Part shown: piece after piece, positions 5,884-5,894 of the stretch
Position numbering within the stretch: position 1 is the stretch's first letter
Layout of the letters: every line of letters starts with the position of its first letter
NCBI GenBank assembly: GCA_003539375.1
Contig: DPPH01000236.1
Span: 1-5,894 of the forward strand
DNA length: 5,894 nucleotides
Source of the DNA: Clostridiales bacterium
Lineage (GTDB): Bacteria; Bacillota; Clostridia; Tissierellales; Dethiosulfatibacteraceae
Direction: 5' to 3'
Notes under the pieces: generated by a model
Databases searched by the model: none
What the model was told of the DNA's origin: nothing
The model's input: only the letters and a program-made list of their open reading frames with translations
Program-made: the position numbers and the translations under genes

Positions 5884-5894
5884 AAAAAGTCCTT

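Noticed and set aside
5882..5894. Possible end of a terminator at the right edge (minus strand AAGGACTTTTTTT)
   Set aside because: The T run fits a terminator tail, but the matching 5' arm would lie outside the window, so the hairpin cannot be shown.

Overview
The window is AT-rich, all five protein genes lie on the minus strand, and most carry strong AGGAGG-type ribosome binding sites. Together with a SigI/RsgI sigma/anti-sigma pair, a family confined mainly to Bacillales and Clostridia, this points to a low-GC, spore-lineage Firmicute, most likely an anaerobic Clostridia/Tissierellia-type bacterium. No mobile element, CRISPR array, tRNA or rRNA was seen. This looks like ordinary chromosome, with some unusual details in the regulatory DNA and one interrupted gene.

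In transcription order (right to left): (1) an upstream region at 5786-5894 with two perfect DnaA-box sequences, each overlapping a -35-like element; (2) a radical SAM protein of the YhcC/TIGR01212 family (5785-4865); (3) 45 bases with an inverted repeat, then sigI (4819-4118) and rsgI (4113-3175), four bases apart and translationally coupled; (4) a strong intrinsic terminator at 3137-3158 whose 3' arm also supplies the -35 box of the next promoter; (5) a PUA-type class I SAM-dependent rRNA methyltransferase (3080-1882), split by a one-base frameshift in an A7 run that is also a canonical A AAA AAG slippery heptamer; (6) its terminator, which overlaps the stop codon; (7) a separate promoter and the first 591 codons of a Lon-related AAA+ protease (1775 to the left edge), cut before the Ser-Lys protease centre.

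The clearest functional unit is sigI-rsgI. RsgI has a cytoplasmic anti-sigma domain, one membrane segment, an extracellular domain with the Asn-Pro self-cleavage motif (INPSVE), and a long disordered Asn/Gly/Pro/Glu-rich tail with no recognisable sugar-binding module. This suggests envelope-stress sensing rather than the polysaccharide sensing described for cellulolytic clostridia. The methyltransferase, the Lon-like protease and the radical SAM enzyme are housekeeping-type neighbours. The first two have their own promoters, while the radical SAM gene may read through into sigI. The points most worth checking are the frameshift in the methyltransferase, the DnaA-box/promoter overlap, and the shared terminator/-35 element. 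Nothing seen amounts to a clearly new system.
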